Of a stretch of 15,651 nucleotides of DNA, positions 6,446-14,258 are shown piece by piece. How positions within the stretch are numbered: the stretch's first letter is position 1; each line of letters opens with the position of its first letter. Made by a program: the position numbers and the translations under genes. The stretch comes from an uncultured Collinsella sp. GTDB taxonomy: Bacteria; Actinomycetota; Coriobacteriia; Coriobacteriales; Coriobacteriaceae. The stretch is taken from NCBI GenBank assembly GCA_900541665.1, contig UQKV01000049.1:1-15651 (forward strand). Direction: 5' to 3'. The notes below the pieces were generated by a model that made no database searches, was not told the origin of the DNA, and saw only the letters and a list, made by a program, of their open reading frames with translations.

Positions 6446-7330
6446 TTACGCGAGCGTCCTTCTTGCCAGCTCGGCCGCGCCGAGGATTCCTTGGTCGCCG
6501 CCGCAGCCCGGGGCGCAGATGTAGCTCTCCATGTCCTTAAGCTCGGCGGTCTGGATGTAGCCACCCAGATATTCGAGGGTCTTCTTGCGGACGATGCCGT
6601 AGAGCTGCTCCTGGTGCATCACGCCGCCGCCGAGGACGATGCGGCGAGGCGAGTACATGAGCACGAGGTTCGCGCACATCTGCCCCAGATAATCCCCCTC
6701 GAGCGCCCACACCTCATCGTTGTCCGCGAGCTCGGCCGCGGGCTTTCCCCAGCGCGCGGCGATGGCGGGGCCGGAGGCAAGGCCCTCGAGACAGCTCGCG
6801 TGGCTCGGGCAGACGCAGCGTCCCCCCTCGGTGGAACGGGTCCTTACCAGCATGTGGCCGGCCTCGGGGTGCAGCATGCCGTGAAGGAGCCTGCCCGCGC
6901 ACATGACACCCGCGCCCACGCCGGTGCCGACGGTCACGTAGACGGCGTCCTCGAGCCCCTTGCAGCAGCCGAAGACCACTTCGCCGAGGCAGGCAACGTT
7001 CACGTCCGTGTCGTAGGCCACCGGAATCCCGAGGGCGTCGGCGAACTCGGCGCGAAGACCATGGCCTCGCCACGCGAGCTTGGGCGTCTGGAGGATGGAG
7101 CCGTAGCGCTCGTCATTGGGGTCGACGCAGGTCGGGCCGAAGGCGCCGATGCCCAACGCGTCCACATCGCGGGCGGTGAACCACTCGATCATCTGCGGGA
7201 CGGTCTCGGCGGGCGTAAGCGTCGGGGTCTCCATACGGTCGAGGACCTCGCCGTCGCCGGACACCACGGCACAGACCATCTTGGTCCCGCCGGCCTCGAG
7301 GGCGCCGAGCCTCATTTGCTTTTCGCTCAT
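6446..7330 (-). CDS. ROK-family sugar kinase, probable fructokinase
   Basis: This 294-aa cytoplasmic kinase probably phosphorylates fructose to fructose 6-phosphate with ATP. LGALEAGGTKMVCAV (residues 8-22) is the phosphate-binding motif of ROK kinases. GAFGPTCVDPNDERYGSIL followed by TPKLAW is the pattern of the fructokinase subgroup (YdhR/GmuE-like). YDTDVNVACLGE holds the expected catalytic aspartate, and VTVGTGVGAGV is the second glycine-rich loop. HPEAGHM plus CVCPSHASCLEGLASGPAI forms the ROK zinc-binding signature. Length is typical. AAGGAGG lies about 6 nt before ATG 7330. It is the last gene of the operon, 79 nt after the GH172 gene, which fits phosphorylation of fructose released by that enzyme. 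Fructose specificity is inferred from subgroup motifs; glucose or mannose kinase is the alternative. Confidence 0.8.
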   Translation of the reverse strand: MSEKQMRLGALEAGGTKMVCAVVSGDGEVLDRMETPTLTPAETVPQMIEWFTARDVDALGIGAFGPTCVDPNDERYGSILQTPKLAWRGHGLRAEFADALGIPVAYDTDVNVACLGEVVFGCCKGLEDAVYVTVGTGVGAGVMCAGRLLHGMLHPEAGHMLVRTRSTEGGRCVCPSHASCLEGLASGPAIAARWGKPAAELADNDEVWALEGDYLGQMCANLVLMYSPRRIVLGGGVMHQEQLYGIVRKKTLEYLGGYIQTAELKDMESYICAPGCGGDQGILGAAELARRTLA

Positions 7331-7347
7331 GTGATCCTCCTTGCAAA

Positions 7348-7382
7348 GGGACGCCCGCAGTCATGGTCAACCGCGGGCGCCC
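7348..7382 (-). other. Intra-operon stem-loop between the GH172 and kinase genes
   Basis: On the minus strand GGGCGCCCGC pairs with GCGGGCGTCCC, with one bulged base and a short loop, in the 79-nt gap. It is GC-rich, ends 17 nt ahead of the kinase start and is followed only by CCTTTG, so it is a weak terminator at best. It could be a partial terminator or an RNA-processing or stability element lowering kinase expression relative to the PTS genes. Confidence 0.5.
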
Positions 7383-7409
7383 ATAACGTCGGCTTGTTTC
7401 GAGGCGACC

Positions 7410-8534
7410 CTACCTGGGCACGCGGTCCTGCCTTGCGGCAAACGGGGCGAGCACGGCGTGCGGCTCGCTTTGGTACCAGTAGGCGACGGTGGATATGTCG
7501 TCCTCGCGCTCGTAGAGCTTGATGTCGTCGTTGCCGAGGTCCTGGAACGTCACGCGCAGGTCCTCCTTGAACGAGATCGGGTCGGGAAGGTGCCACCTGT
7601 AGAGGCCGTGCCTGGGCAGCGCGTCGTCGTTGGTCGCGAGCATCGGGTTCGGGTTCGGCTTGCCCGCGCTGAAGCGGTCGCGCGTGGCGTCGCGCGTCGA
7701 GCGGTACGGGTAGCCGGCGAACAGCGTGTTGAAGCACTGCGCCTCGGGCAGCGCGTGGGGCGGCCTGTCGAGGAAGGCCCAGGCACCGCCGAAGTAGTCC
7801 TCGGCTCCCGTCGAGGTGACCGTGGGGAACTCCTCGTCGCCGTCGAGGAAGAACTTCATCTCGCCCTCGCCCCACCAATAGCGCTCCAGGGCGCACAGGG
7901 CCATGTAGGTGCCGACGTAGTAGCCCTTACCGCGCACGCCGTCGAGCACGGTGTAGTCGACGCCCCTGCGGGTGCTGCGCTCGCGGTTAAAACGGGCGTG
8001 GAAGTACATGGCGTCGTCCGGCACGTCGGTGAGCGCGTAGTTGAACGTGTAGAAGATGTACTTAATGAACCCGGGGTGCTCGCTCGTAAGCGTGACCCTG
8101 GCGTGCTTCCTGAAAGGCATCTCGAAGTAGCAATTCATGCCGCCCGTCGGGTTCACGCAGATGGGCATCGAGTTGACGATGGCGCGCTCACCGAAGCCGT
8201 TGCAGAAGAAGTCGCCGACAGGGCACTCGACCGAGGGGGTCTCCTCGTCGTCCCAGTAGAAGCGCAGCACGAGGTCGCGCATGACGAAGCTGCCGGCGGC
8301 GGTCTTGTCGGGGACGGTCATCCAGATGTGGCGGATGATGCCGGGGCCCTCGATGTCCGCGAGCGTGATGGTCTCGCCGGACTCAAGGGGCACGCAGCAC
8401 GAGCCCTTGCGGCCGACGCCGAGGTGGCTGGCCGACATGGCGGCGCGGCCCTTCTCGCCCGTGATGTTCTCGGGGGTGATGGCGCGGCTTTCCTCACCGC
8501 CGTGCATCCACACGTCCTTAAGGAACTCTCTCAT
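7410..8534 (-). CDS. DUF2961 / GH172 glycoside hydrolase, putative alpha-fructofuranosidase
   Basis: This 374-aa protein matches the DUF2961 family, the founding members of which became glycoside hydrolase family GH172 (difructose dianhydride I synthase/hydrolase of Bifidobacterium; some relatives cleave alpha-D-arabinofuranosides). Visible family landmarks are the N-terminal ESRAITPENITGEKG, GPGIIRHIWMTVP, CPVGDFFCNGFG, NCYFEMPF, WWGEGEMKFFLDGDE and TSTGAEDYFGGAW. The family uses two glutamates; candidates are E223 or E225 and E245, by position in conserved blocks. There is no signal peptide or membrane segment, so it acts inside the cell. It starts 12 nt after the PTS IIA stop with GAGGAGG ahead of ATG 8534, clearly within the PTS operon. 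Neighbouring fructokinase and fructose/mannose-type PTS favour a fructose-containing substrate. Substrate choice is inference. Confidence 0.8.
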   Translation of the reverse strand: MREFLKDVWMHGGEESRAITPENITGEKGRAAMSASHLGVGRKGSCCVPLESGETITLADIEGPGIIRHIWMTVPDKTAAGSFVMRDLVLRFYWDDEETPSVECPVGDFFCNGFGERAIVNSMPICVNPTGGMNCYFEMPFRKHARVTLTSEHPGFIKYIFYTFNYALTDVPDDAMYFHARFNRERSTRRGVDYTVLDGVRGKGYYVGTYMALCALERYWWGEGEMKFFLDGDEEFPTVTSTGAEDYFGGAWAFLDRPPHALPEAQCFNTLFAGYPYRSTRDATRDRFSAGKPNPNPMLATNDDALPRHGLYRWHLPDPISFKEDLRVTFQDLGNDDIKLYEREDDISTVAYWYQSEPHAVLAPFAARQDRVPR

Positions 8535-8546
8535 CGTCGACCTCCT

Positions 8547-8945
8547 CTATTCGTCGTCGTCGCACTCGGCAGAACTGACACCGTTCACGTAGATGATCTG
8601 CTGGCGCGCCTCGTTGACGAGGGCATCGAAGTCGAGTTTCTCGTCGGGGCGCGCGAGCGCGACCGTCATGGCGAGCGGGAGGTTGACACCCGCGATCACG
8701 TGGATCCGGTCGGAGGCGAAGCGGGAGAAGCGCTGGTTCACGCTGCCGCCGAACGCGTCGGTAAGTACGACGACCTCGTCAGTGCCCGAAAGAGCCGCCT
8801 CGACCGCCGCGTCGAGCCCCTCGCCGTTGTCGTTCACGTAGGCGCACACGGCGTTGACGGCGTCGCCCTTACCCGTAAGGAACTCGAGGGTGTCCTTGAA
8901 GCCCTGGGCGAGAAGGGAATGGCTCGCCACAACTATCTTTCTCAT
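8547..8945 (-). CDS. PTS mannose/fructose-family EIIA component
   Basis: This 132-aa cytoplasmic phosphocarrier takes phosphate from HPr and passes it to EIIB. The N-terminus MRKIVVASHSLLAQGF places the phosphorylatable His at residue 9, as in ManX/LevD A domains. EVVVLTDAFGGSVNQ matches the D-x-x-GGSPxN loop of the family, and HVIAGVNLPLAM is the conserved GxNLPM strand. It is a separate A protein, unlike the fused ManX of E. coli. The ribosome-binding site before ATG 8945 is weak (AAGAG, spacing long), 26 nt after the IID stop. The C-terminus ends in an acidic DDDE tail. Confidence 0.92.
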   Translation of the reverse strand: MRKIVVASHSLLAQGFKDTLEFLTGKGDAVNAVCAYVNDNGEGLDAAVEAALSGTDEVVVLTDAFGGSVNQRFSRFASDRIHVIAGVNLPLAMTVALARPDEKLDFDALVNEARQQIIYVNGVSSAECDDDE

Positions 8946-8971
8946 TGATTCACCAATCTCTTGGGTCGAAG

Positions 8972-9805
8972 CTAAGCGAGGATGCCGGCGGCAGAGGCGA
9001 CCATCGCGAGGACAATCACCACGAGGATGAGGGCCGTCATGCTCGCGTTCTTCTTGGTAAGAAGGTAATACGCGCTTCCCGTGATGGCGGCGGGGATCAT
9101 GGCAGGCAGGATCTTGTCGAGCAGCGGCTGAATCTCCATCGCGACGTCGCCGAAGCTGAAGCTAATCGGGCAGGTGACGCCGATGACCGAGGCGATGAGG
9201 CAGCCGACCACGGTGAGGCCGAGCACGGAGGCGGCGGCAGTGAGGTTGGGAAGCTTCTCGCTGAAGTCGGTGACGAGCTTCACGCCCTGCTTGTAGCCGA
9301 ACTCGAGGGCGTGCATGCGGACCCAGAAGATGGCCAGGATGAGCGCGAACCAGATGCCGGCTCCCACGGGGTTGCCCTCGATGGCCATATAGGCGGCGAT
9401 GGAGCCCATGATGGTCGGGATCATGGTCATGAGCAGGGAGTCGCCGACGCCGGCGAGCGGTCCCATGGTGCCGATCTTCAGGTCTTGGACGGCGTCCGCC
9501 GCCGCTAGGCCGTCACGTTCCTCCATGGCCACGCAGGCGCCAAGGATGATGGCGGCGAGCCAAGGCTGGGTGTTGTAGTAGCGGAAGTGGTTGTTGAGCG
9601 CTTGCTTATAGTCCTCGTCGTTCGTGTAGATCTTCCTCAGGACCGGCGAGAGGGCGTAGGCGACTGAGGCGCCCTGCTGGGTCTGGTAGTTGAAGGTGCA
9701 CACGCTCATGAGCCAGCGCCAGTTCGCGTTGCGCAGGTCCTTCTTGGTGACCTTGTAGCCGGAGGGCTTGCCCTCGGCGACGGCGGTGATGTTCTCGTTT
9801 TCCAT
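8972..9805 (-). CDS. PTS mannose/fructose-family EIID membrane component
   Basis: This 277-aa protein is the IID subunit of the membrane channel, working with IIC. Family landmarks are the amphipathic N-terminus with TKKDLRNANWRW, FNYQTQQGASVAYAL, a mostly cytoplasmic stretch with NTQPWLAAIILGACVAMEE, and KIGTMGPLAGVGDSL, the D-specific loop. A single long hydrophobic C-terminal helix (ALILVVIVLAMVASAAGIL) ends the protein, as in ManZ/LevG. Length is normal. It begins 2 nt after the IIC stop, so the pair is translationally coupled. Confidence 0.93.
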   Translation of the reverse strand: MENENITAVAEGKPSGYKVTKKDLRNANWRWLMSVCTFNYQTQQGASVAYALSPVLRKIYTNDEDYKQALNNHFRYYNTQPWLAAIILGACVAMEERDGLAAADAVQDLKIGTMGPLAGVGDSLLMTMIPTIMGSIAAYMAIEGNPVGAGIWFALILAIFWVRMHALEFGYKQGVKLVTDFSEKLPNLTAAASVLGLTVVGCLIASVIGVTCPISFSFGDVAMEIQPLLDKILPAMIPAAITGSAYYLLTKKNASMTALILVVIVLAMVASAAGILA

Positions 9806-9807
9806 GG

Positions 9808-10593
9808 TTACTCATCCTCTCCGATGAAGGCGTCTGCGGAAGCGTGGGCGGCGAGCTCGGTGTCCCTCTCGGCGCGCTGGTAGAACGCGATCGCGAGGGC
9901 AAAGCCGACGATGGCGGCGCCGATGATGGGCACGTTCAGGAAGGCCGAGAGGAAGAAGCCGGCGAGCAGGTACTGGAAGTACTTGCCGGTGGGCATGTAA
10001 CGCAGCAGCATCGCGATTCCGACGGCCGGGAGCATCTTGCCGGCGAGGGTGAGGCCGGAAAGGAACCACTGGGGCATAACCTCGAGGAGCCAGTTGACGG
10101 CGGGCTGGCCGAGGGTCACGGAGACAAAGACGGGCAGGGCGGCGCACAGGCCGAAGAGCACGGGGCAGACCCACAGGATGGCGTTCATCTGCTTGAACTT
10201 GCCCTCGTCGCAGAACTTCTGGGACTTCTCGACGACGAAGCCGTTGAGGATCTTGACGATGACGTCGAGCTGGATGCCGAGCATGCCGACCGGCAGGCCG
10301 ATGGCGAGGCCCGTGTCCGCGCCCAGGGTCACGCCGTAGGCTGTGGCGATGATGGCCATCGTGCCGTAGTCGGGAATCGACGAGCCGCCGAAGCCCGCGA
10401 CGCCGAGCTGCATGAGCTGGATGGTGCCGCCGATGACGAGGCCGGTCTGCCAGTCGCCCATGACGACACCGGTGATAAGGCCCCAGAAGACGGCATAGTT
10501 GACGAAGATCATCGGGATGCCGTAGTAGTCCACGTGCTTGATGAAGGCCAGCAGGGTCAAAAGGACGACCTGCAGGATAGTGAAGTTGACCAT
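9808..10593 (-). CDS. PTS mannose/fructose-family EIIC membrane component
   Basis: This 261-aa integral membrane permease forms the sugar path with IID. It shows multiple hydrophobic helices and the family signature GGTIQLMQLGVAGFGGSSIPD (residues about 55-75), which corresponds to the substrate-site loop of ManY/LevF. It continues with AIIATAYGVTLGADTGLAIGLPVGMLG. A charged tail (AERDTELAAHASADAFIGEDE) follows the last helix. AGGAGGG lies immediately before ATG 10593, 9 nt after the IIB stop. It is intact and of typical length. Confidence 0.93.
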   Translation of the reverse strand: MVNFTILQVVLLTLLAFIKHVDYYGIPMIFVNYAVFWGLITGVVMGDWQTGLVIGGTIQLMQLGVAGFGGSSIPDYGTMAIIATAYGVTLGADTGLAIGLPVGMLGIQLDVIVKILNGFVVEKSQKFCDEGKFKQMNAILWVCPVLFGLCAALPVFVSVTLGQPAVNWLLEVMPQWFLSGLTLAGKMLPAVGIAMLLRYMPTGKYFQYLLAGFFLSAFLNVPIIGAAIVGFALAIAFYQRAERDTELAAHASADAFIGEDE

Positions 10594-10602
10594 GATCCCT
10601 CC

Positions 10603-11076
10603 TTAGATGAGGTCGGCGACGGAGACGGGCTTGTCGGCGGGCACGAACTGTGCCGTCACCTTGACGCCGCGGGCGATGAGCGCCTTGTAGCTCTGGACGT
10701 TCTCGGCGGAGGCATAGGCGCGCTGGGTGAGCTGGACGCCGCCCTCCTTGACAAGAGAGCCGCCGACGATCAGCGACGGGAGCTCGATGCCCGACTCGAC
10801 CAGGTGAAGGATCGTCTCGGGCTCCTTGGCGATGACAAAGACCTTCTCGCGGTCGTACTTGCCCGCCGCGAAGTTCTTGAGCGCGGTCTCCTCGGAGATG
10901 ATCGAGACGGCCATGCCCGCGGGGCGCGCCATCCTCATGGTGGACTTCAGGACCTCGTCGCCGGCGACCTTGTCGTCGATGACCATGACTCGGGTCGCGC
11001 CCGACACCGGGGCCCACTGCGTCACGATGATGCCGTGAAGCAGGCGATTGTCGATTCGTGCCATAACAACACTCAT
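10603..11076 (-). CDS. PTS mannose/fructose-family EIIB component
   Basis: This 157-aa cytoplasmic subunit receives phosphate from EIIA on a histidine and donates it to the incoming sugar. ARIDNRLLHGIIVTQW matches the ManX/LevE B-domain start, with the phosphorylated His at residue 14. VMVIDDKVAGDEVLKSTMRM and LPSLIVGGSLVKEGG are conserved B-domain blocks. ATG 11076 was chosen because AGGAG lies 8 nt upstream and homology begins there; an in-frame ATG at 11145 adds 23 unrelated residues. It is the first structural gene of the operon, 123 nt after the regulator's stop. The 123-nt gap carries a 6-bp hairpin but no clear -24/-12 promoter. Confidence 0.92.
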   Translation of the reverse strand: MSVVMARIDNRLLHGIIVTQWAPVSGATRVMVIDDKVAGDEVLKSTMRMARPAGMAVSIISEETALKNFAAGKYDREKVFVIAKEPETILHLVESGIELPSLIVGGSLVKEGGVQLTQRAYASAENVQSYKALIARGVKVTAQFVPADKPVSVADLI

Positions 11077-11117
11077 GTTTGCTCCTATCAAATGAAGTTT
11101 TACGTTCGGTACTGCCT

Positions 11118-11140
11118 CGGCGCTATCCGGATTCGCGCCG
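11118..11140 (-). other. Small hairpin in the regulator-to-PTS gap
   Basis: CGGCGC and GCGCCG (perfect 6 bp) surround an 11-nt loop in the only sizeable gap between the regulator and IIB. There is no T-run after it, so it is not an obvious terminator. It could be an operator, or an RNA feature adjusting PTS expression relative to the regulator. I see no -24/-12 (TGGC-N-TGC) sigma-54 promoter here. Confidence 0.35.
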
Positions 11141-11199
11141 GGCAAGGGGTTATCGGATTATTGAGGACGCGCGGTCAGCTCGCGGCGGCGCGGGGAAGG

Positions 11200-13941
11200 T
11201 CACTCGTCGAGCAGGAGGTCCGAGGAGCCGAGGCGCTCTTCTCGCGCCGGGGCGGCGCTCACGCTTATGTAGTCGAAGACATATGCGATCTCGCTTACGG
11301 GAACCTCTACGCGATAGCGCGTCGAGATGCTCGAGAAGCTCTGCCTGAAGGACTCGATGAAATCGGCGCGTTCCTCCTCGAAGCGGTCCTGGCCAACGTA
11401 GGTCTCAATGGGGTTTCTGGTAACAAGGCGCTCGACGAGACAGCAGAGGTGGACGTAGAGCCCAATGATGGCGTTGCTGCCGATCTTCTCGCCTGTCCTG
11501 CGCTGAAGCTCGTGCACGGCGCTCTCGATCTCGTGGAATAGCCGCTCCGGGTCGAGGATGGTGATGGAGCGGATGACGTTCTGCAGCGTCATGTTCGAGA
11601 GCAGCTTCTCGTGGAAAGAAGAGAGCTCGGAAGCGTCAAGCCACCTGCCGAACACGGCATCAACCTTAGAGGCGGACGCCGTCGACATGATGTCCTCGAG
11701 GGCGACGAAGGGGACGGAGGCGACCCCGGGGTCTCCCGTGCCGATGACGGCGCAGACGCGGTGCTCGGAGAAAACGGCGTCGTTCGACCCGTTCGCGACG
11801 AGCTGCTTGAAGGGCCTCGTGAGCAGGCGCGCGCCTATGGTGCGCGGGAGGCTCTGCGAGACGAGCTGGCGTATCCTTTCCGCGGCGTCGACCCCGGACT
11901 CGGAGCAGAAGACGATGGCGTCCTCACGGTTGACGCGCTCGATCACCTTGCAGTGCGTCACGCACGCGGCGGTCGCGTCGCCAAGAACCTCGGCGATGGA
12001 CTTGCCGCCGAGCAGCCCGACCCCGATCTCGAGCGCAAGACCGGTAGAGACGTTGTTCACCACGCCGATAGTGGAGTCGGTAACGTTCTCGAGGGCCTTA
12101 TAGGCCTCCTCCAAGGAGCCCATGTCGACGAGGAACACGACCCCGGTGCAGTAGGAATGGCGGTCGACGAGGCGCTGGAGCGGACCGACGATATCCTTCA
12201 GCTGCTGGTCGTAGGGCATGTCGACCGCCTCGTACACATGCATGCCGAGCATACGGTTCGCCGCGTCGGCGATGCTCGTCGCCGTTGAGTAGCCGTGGGA
12301 CAAGATGACGCAGAGCGTCCGAAGGGCCTTCGCATCGCGAGACTCCGATGCGACGCACAGCGTCAGAAGCGTCTTCGTGAAGTGATCGAGCGAGATTCCA
12401 AGCGCCCCTTCCACGTCTGCGGCGACCTGATCGGAGACACTCGAGGCAAACGGCAATTCGGAGGTCACGGCACCGAGGAGGTGGGAGATTTGCTCCGCAC
12501 AGGCAGACTTTCGCTTAGCCAGGCCGATGCCCGGCCACAACTGCAGGCAAATCTCCTGGGCCAGTAAAAAAGCGACCTTCCTCGAAAGCTCGATGCCATA
12601 AGAAGAGCCTGCGTCGGCAAGGACCGCGCCCACGACGCGCTCGAAGGCGCGCGACCTCGAGGAGGTAACGCCGCGGCCGAAGATCAAGTGATCCTCAACG
12701 CCGCGCACAGCGGAGACAGCTTGCGAGACGAGCTCGGAGACAGAAAGCTCCCCGGCGCAGAATCGCTCATCGAGGGAGCACAGGGCATCGAGCGCCTGCT
12801 CGACCGGCCCTGTGCTCTCGGCGGCATCCAGAGACGCGTCGATCAGAACGCCATCGTCGGGCTGTTGATCGATCTGCGCGGAGGAGAGGAGCCCACTGGG
12901 AAGAAGATACGGGCGAACGACGACGTAGTCGCCCTCGCGATTGAGGAACGCTTTGGCGCAGCAGTTCGTCACGCAGGCGCGCAAGCCGGCGATGTTATCG
13001 GAAAAGTCCGCGTTCACGAGGCAACGGTATGCGCCGCGGCTGATCTTCACATCAGAACCGATTCGGCACCCCTCGCTGCGCAGGAAGCTCAAGATGAGAT
13101 CCTCGCGCTCCTCGGGGGTCCGCTCCTTGAGTGAGGGGACGCGGGCACAGATGGGCATTTTGCTGTAGGCCGAGGAAACCTTCAGGTCATCGGCGGAAAG
13201 CGTCGTCGAAAGAACGAGGCGAGCGCGCGGCGCATCCTGGGAGGCATCGAGCCCGAGGGCCGTCGCAAGGCAGTGCTCCATCGCAGAGGGAGAGAGTGCC
13301 TCGATGCCGTTGACAAAAACCACACCCCCGCGCGATTTCGCGATCGACTCGTCAAGAAGCCCGTTGAACGAGGCGGCGTCCGGGACCCCGGCACAGTCGA
13401 TGCGCACATAGGAGGAGTCGCGGGACAGCAAGCCCTGGTTCTTGCCGTACTCGTACACAAGGCGAGAAAGGAAAGACTTACCGACACCCACGCCGCCGCT
13501 CAAGAGGATGGGCAGGCCAAACGGAGGGTACTGAACCGCAGCCTTGCACTGCTCGACAACGGAGCTGAGGCTCAGGTCGAAGCCCACGGCACGCGCGAAG
13601 TCGCGGTGATCGGCGATTCCCGTCGCCTGGATGAGGTCGGCGAGCGAGGCGTACTCGCTTGCAGAGAGCTTTACCTGAAAACGCTTCTGGAACGCGCGGC
13701 GATGAAAATAACGGACAGGCCTGCCCGCCACCTTAACCACAAGGCCGGCGCGAACAAGGTCGTTGAGGTACTGGCTCGCCAGGCTCCTGGAGATGATGAG
13801 CGTCTCGGCGATGTCGGAGGTGGACAGACGGGCAAGGTCGTCGAGCGAGACGGCAGAGGTGAGGGCCTCGAGATGCTCGAGAATCCTGTCCCTCATGTCG
13901 ACGGACTTCTTTGCCAAGCTGTCCTGTGCGGTCTTGTCCAT
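11200..13941 (-). CDS. LevR-type PRD/AAA+ transcriptional regulator with degenerate sigma-54 module
   Basis: This 913-aa regulator probably controls the downstream PTS genes by sensing their phosphorylation state. Domains: N-terminal winged helix (about residues 15-80; LIISRSLASQYLNDLVRAG); AAA+ (about 125-345) with Walker A GGVGVGKS (149-156); a probable first PRD (about 380-475); an EIIA-mannose-like domain with VILSHGYSTATSIA (His549); an EIIB-Gat-like domain with AIVFCSESG (Cys679); and a C-terminal PRD with VHLCCLVERL (His831). Domain order and length match Bacillus LevR. Two features differ: the Walker B region is VVFVNG (207-212) with no acidic pair, and the stretch between Walker A and B has no GAFTGA sigma-54-binding loop. 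It starts at ATG 13941 with AAGGAGG upstream. It is on the same strand as, and directly before, the PTS genes. Regulation without sigma-54 is inferred. Confidence 0.88.
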   Translation of the reverse strand: MDKTAQDSLAKKSVDMRDRILEHLEALTSAVSLDDLARLSTSDIAETLIISRSLASQYLNDLVRAGLVVKVAGRPVRYFHRRAFQKRFQVKLSASEYASLADLIQATGIADHRDFARAVGFDLSLSSVVEQCKAAVQYPPFGLPILLSGGVGVGKSFLSRLVYEYGKNQGLLSRDSSYVRIDCAGVPDAASFNGLLDESIAKSRGGVVFVNGIEALSPSAMEHCLATALGLDASQDAPRARLVLSTTLSADDLKVSSAYSKMPICARVPSLKERTPEEREDLILSFLRSEGCRIGSDVKISRGAYRCLVNADFSDNIAGLRACVTNCCAKAFLNREGDYVVVRPYLLPSGLLSSAQIDQQPDDGVLIDASLDAAESTGPVEQALDALCSLDERFCAGELSVSELVSQAVSAVRGVEDHLIFGRGVTSSRSRAFERVVGAVLADAGSSYGIELSRKVAFLLAQEICLQLWPGIGLAKRKSACAEQISHLLGAVTSELPFASSVSDQVAADVEGALGISLDHFTKTLLTLCVASESRDAKALRTLCVILSHGYSTATSIADAANRMLGMHVYEAVDMPYDQQLKDIVGPLQRLVDRHSYCTGVVFLVDMGSLEEAYKALENVTDSTIGVVNNVSTGLALEIGVGLLGGKSIAEVLGDATAACVTHCKVIERVNREDAIVFCSESGVDAAERIRQLVSQSLPRTIGARLLTRPFKQLVANGSNDAVFSEHRVCAVIGTGDPGVASVPFVALEDIMSTASASKVDAVFGRWLDASELSSFHEKLLSNMTLQNVIRSITILDPERLFHEIESAVHELQRRTGEKIGSNAIIGLYVHLCCLVERLVTRNPIETYVGQDRFEEERADFIESFRQSFSSISTRYRVEVPVSEIAYVFDYISVSAAPAREERLGSSDLLLDE

Positions 13942-13951
13942 GACTTCTTAC

Positions 13952-13971
13952 CTCCTTGTACAAGGAGTATA
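13952..13971 (-). promoter_or_regulatory. Palindromic operator-like site over the regulator's start region
   Basis: CTCCTTGTACAAGGAG (13952-13967) is a perfect 16-bp palindrome that includes the ribosome-binding site of the LevR-type gene. On the minus strand it is directly preceded by TATACT, a fair -10 box; the -35 is poor. A protein bound here, possibly the regulator itself, could block both transcription start and translation. As RNA, the palindrome has no loop and would not fold well alone. Confidence 0.4.
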
Positions 13972-14069
13972 AGGGGAACACAGAGAACGGAAGGGGGCGC
14001 GTGGGGGAATCAACAGCCCCGAGGAGAAGTTCACCACTTGAGGGGCAGAAAACAACGGCCATTGAACAT

Positions 14070-14225
14070 TCAGGGCCGACGCTCAACACTTCGGCCCGAC
14101 ACTTCGCTTTGGAAAGGGCCCTGCGCGATGGTGCAGCCCTCCATCTCGCAGCACAGGTCGCCGAAGGTCGCGAGGATGCGCTCCTTCTGTTCCGTGGGCG
14201 AGACGGCTCGGTGGGCAAGGTCCTC
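14070..14225 (-). pseudogene. Fragment of an MTA/SAH nucleosidase gene
   Basis: The minus-strand frame between two TGA stops (14228-14226 and 14072-14070) reads SPTEQKERILATFGDLCCEMEGCTIAQ. The block TFG-x-x-CCEMEG-x-x-IAQ is the substrate-site signature of 5'-methylthioadenosine/S-adenosylhomocysteine nucleosidase (MtnN/Pfs), where the Glu of EMEG binds the ribose. Residues after IAQ no longer match, and nothing upstream encodes the rest of the enzyme. Only about 30 recognisable codons survive, so this is a gene scar. Confidence 0.5.
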
Positions 14226-14258
14226 TCAAAAGGGGTCGTCCGACGCCGCAAGACCTCG

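Noticed and set aside
7341..8948. Long plus-strand open frame (535 codons) opposite the GH172 and EIIA genes
   Set aside because: It is a high-GC antisense shadow: the composition is dominated by Val/Ala/Arg/His/Glu, it has no domain, and the minus strand encodes clear protein families with good ribosome-binding sites.
11077..11199. Sigma-54 (-24/-12) promoter before the PTS genes
   Set aside because: No TGGC...TGC pair at the right spacing was seen on the minus strand, in line with the regulator's missing GAFTGA loop.
9844..11541. Long plus-strand open frame (565 codons) opposite IIC, IIB and the regulator's end
   Set aside because: Same shadow effect. It crosses several genuine gene boundaries on the minus strand and shows no start signal or recognisable motif.
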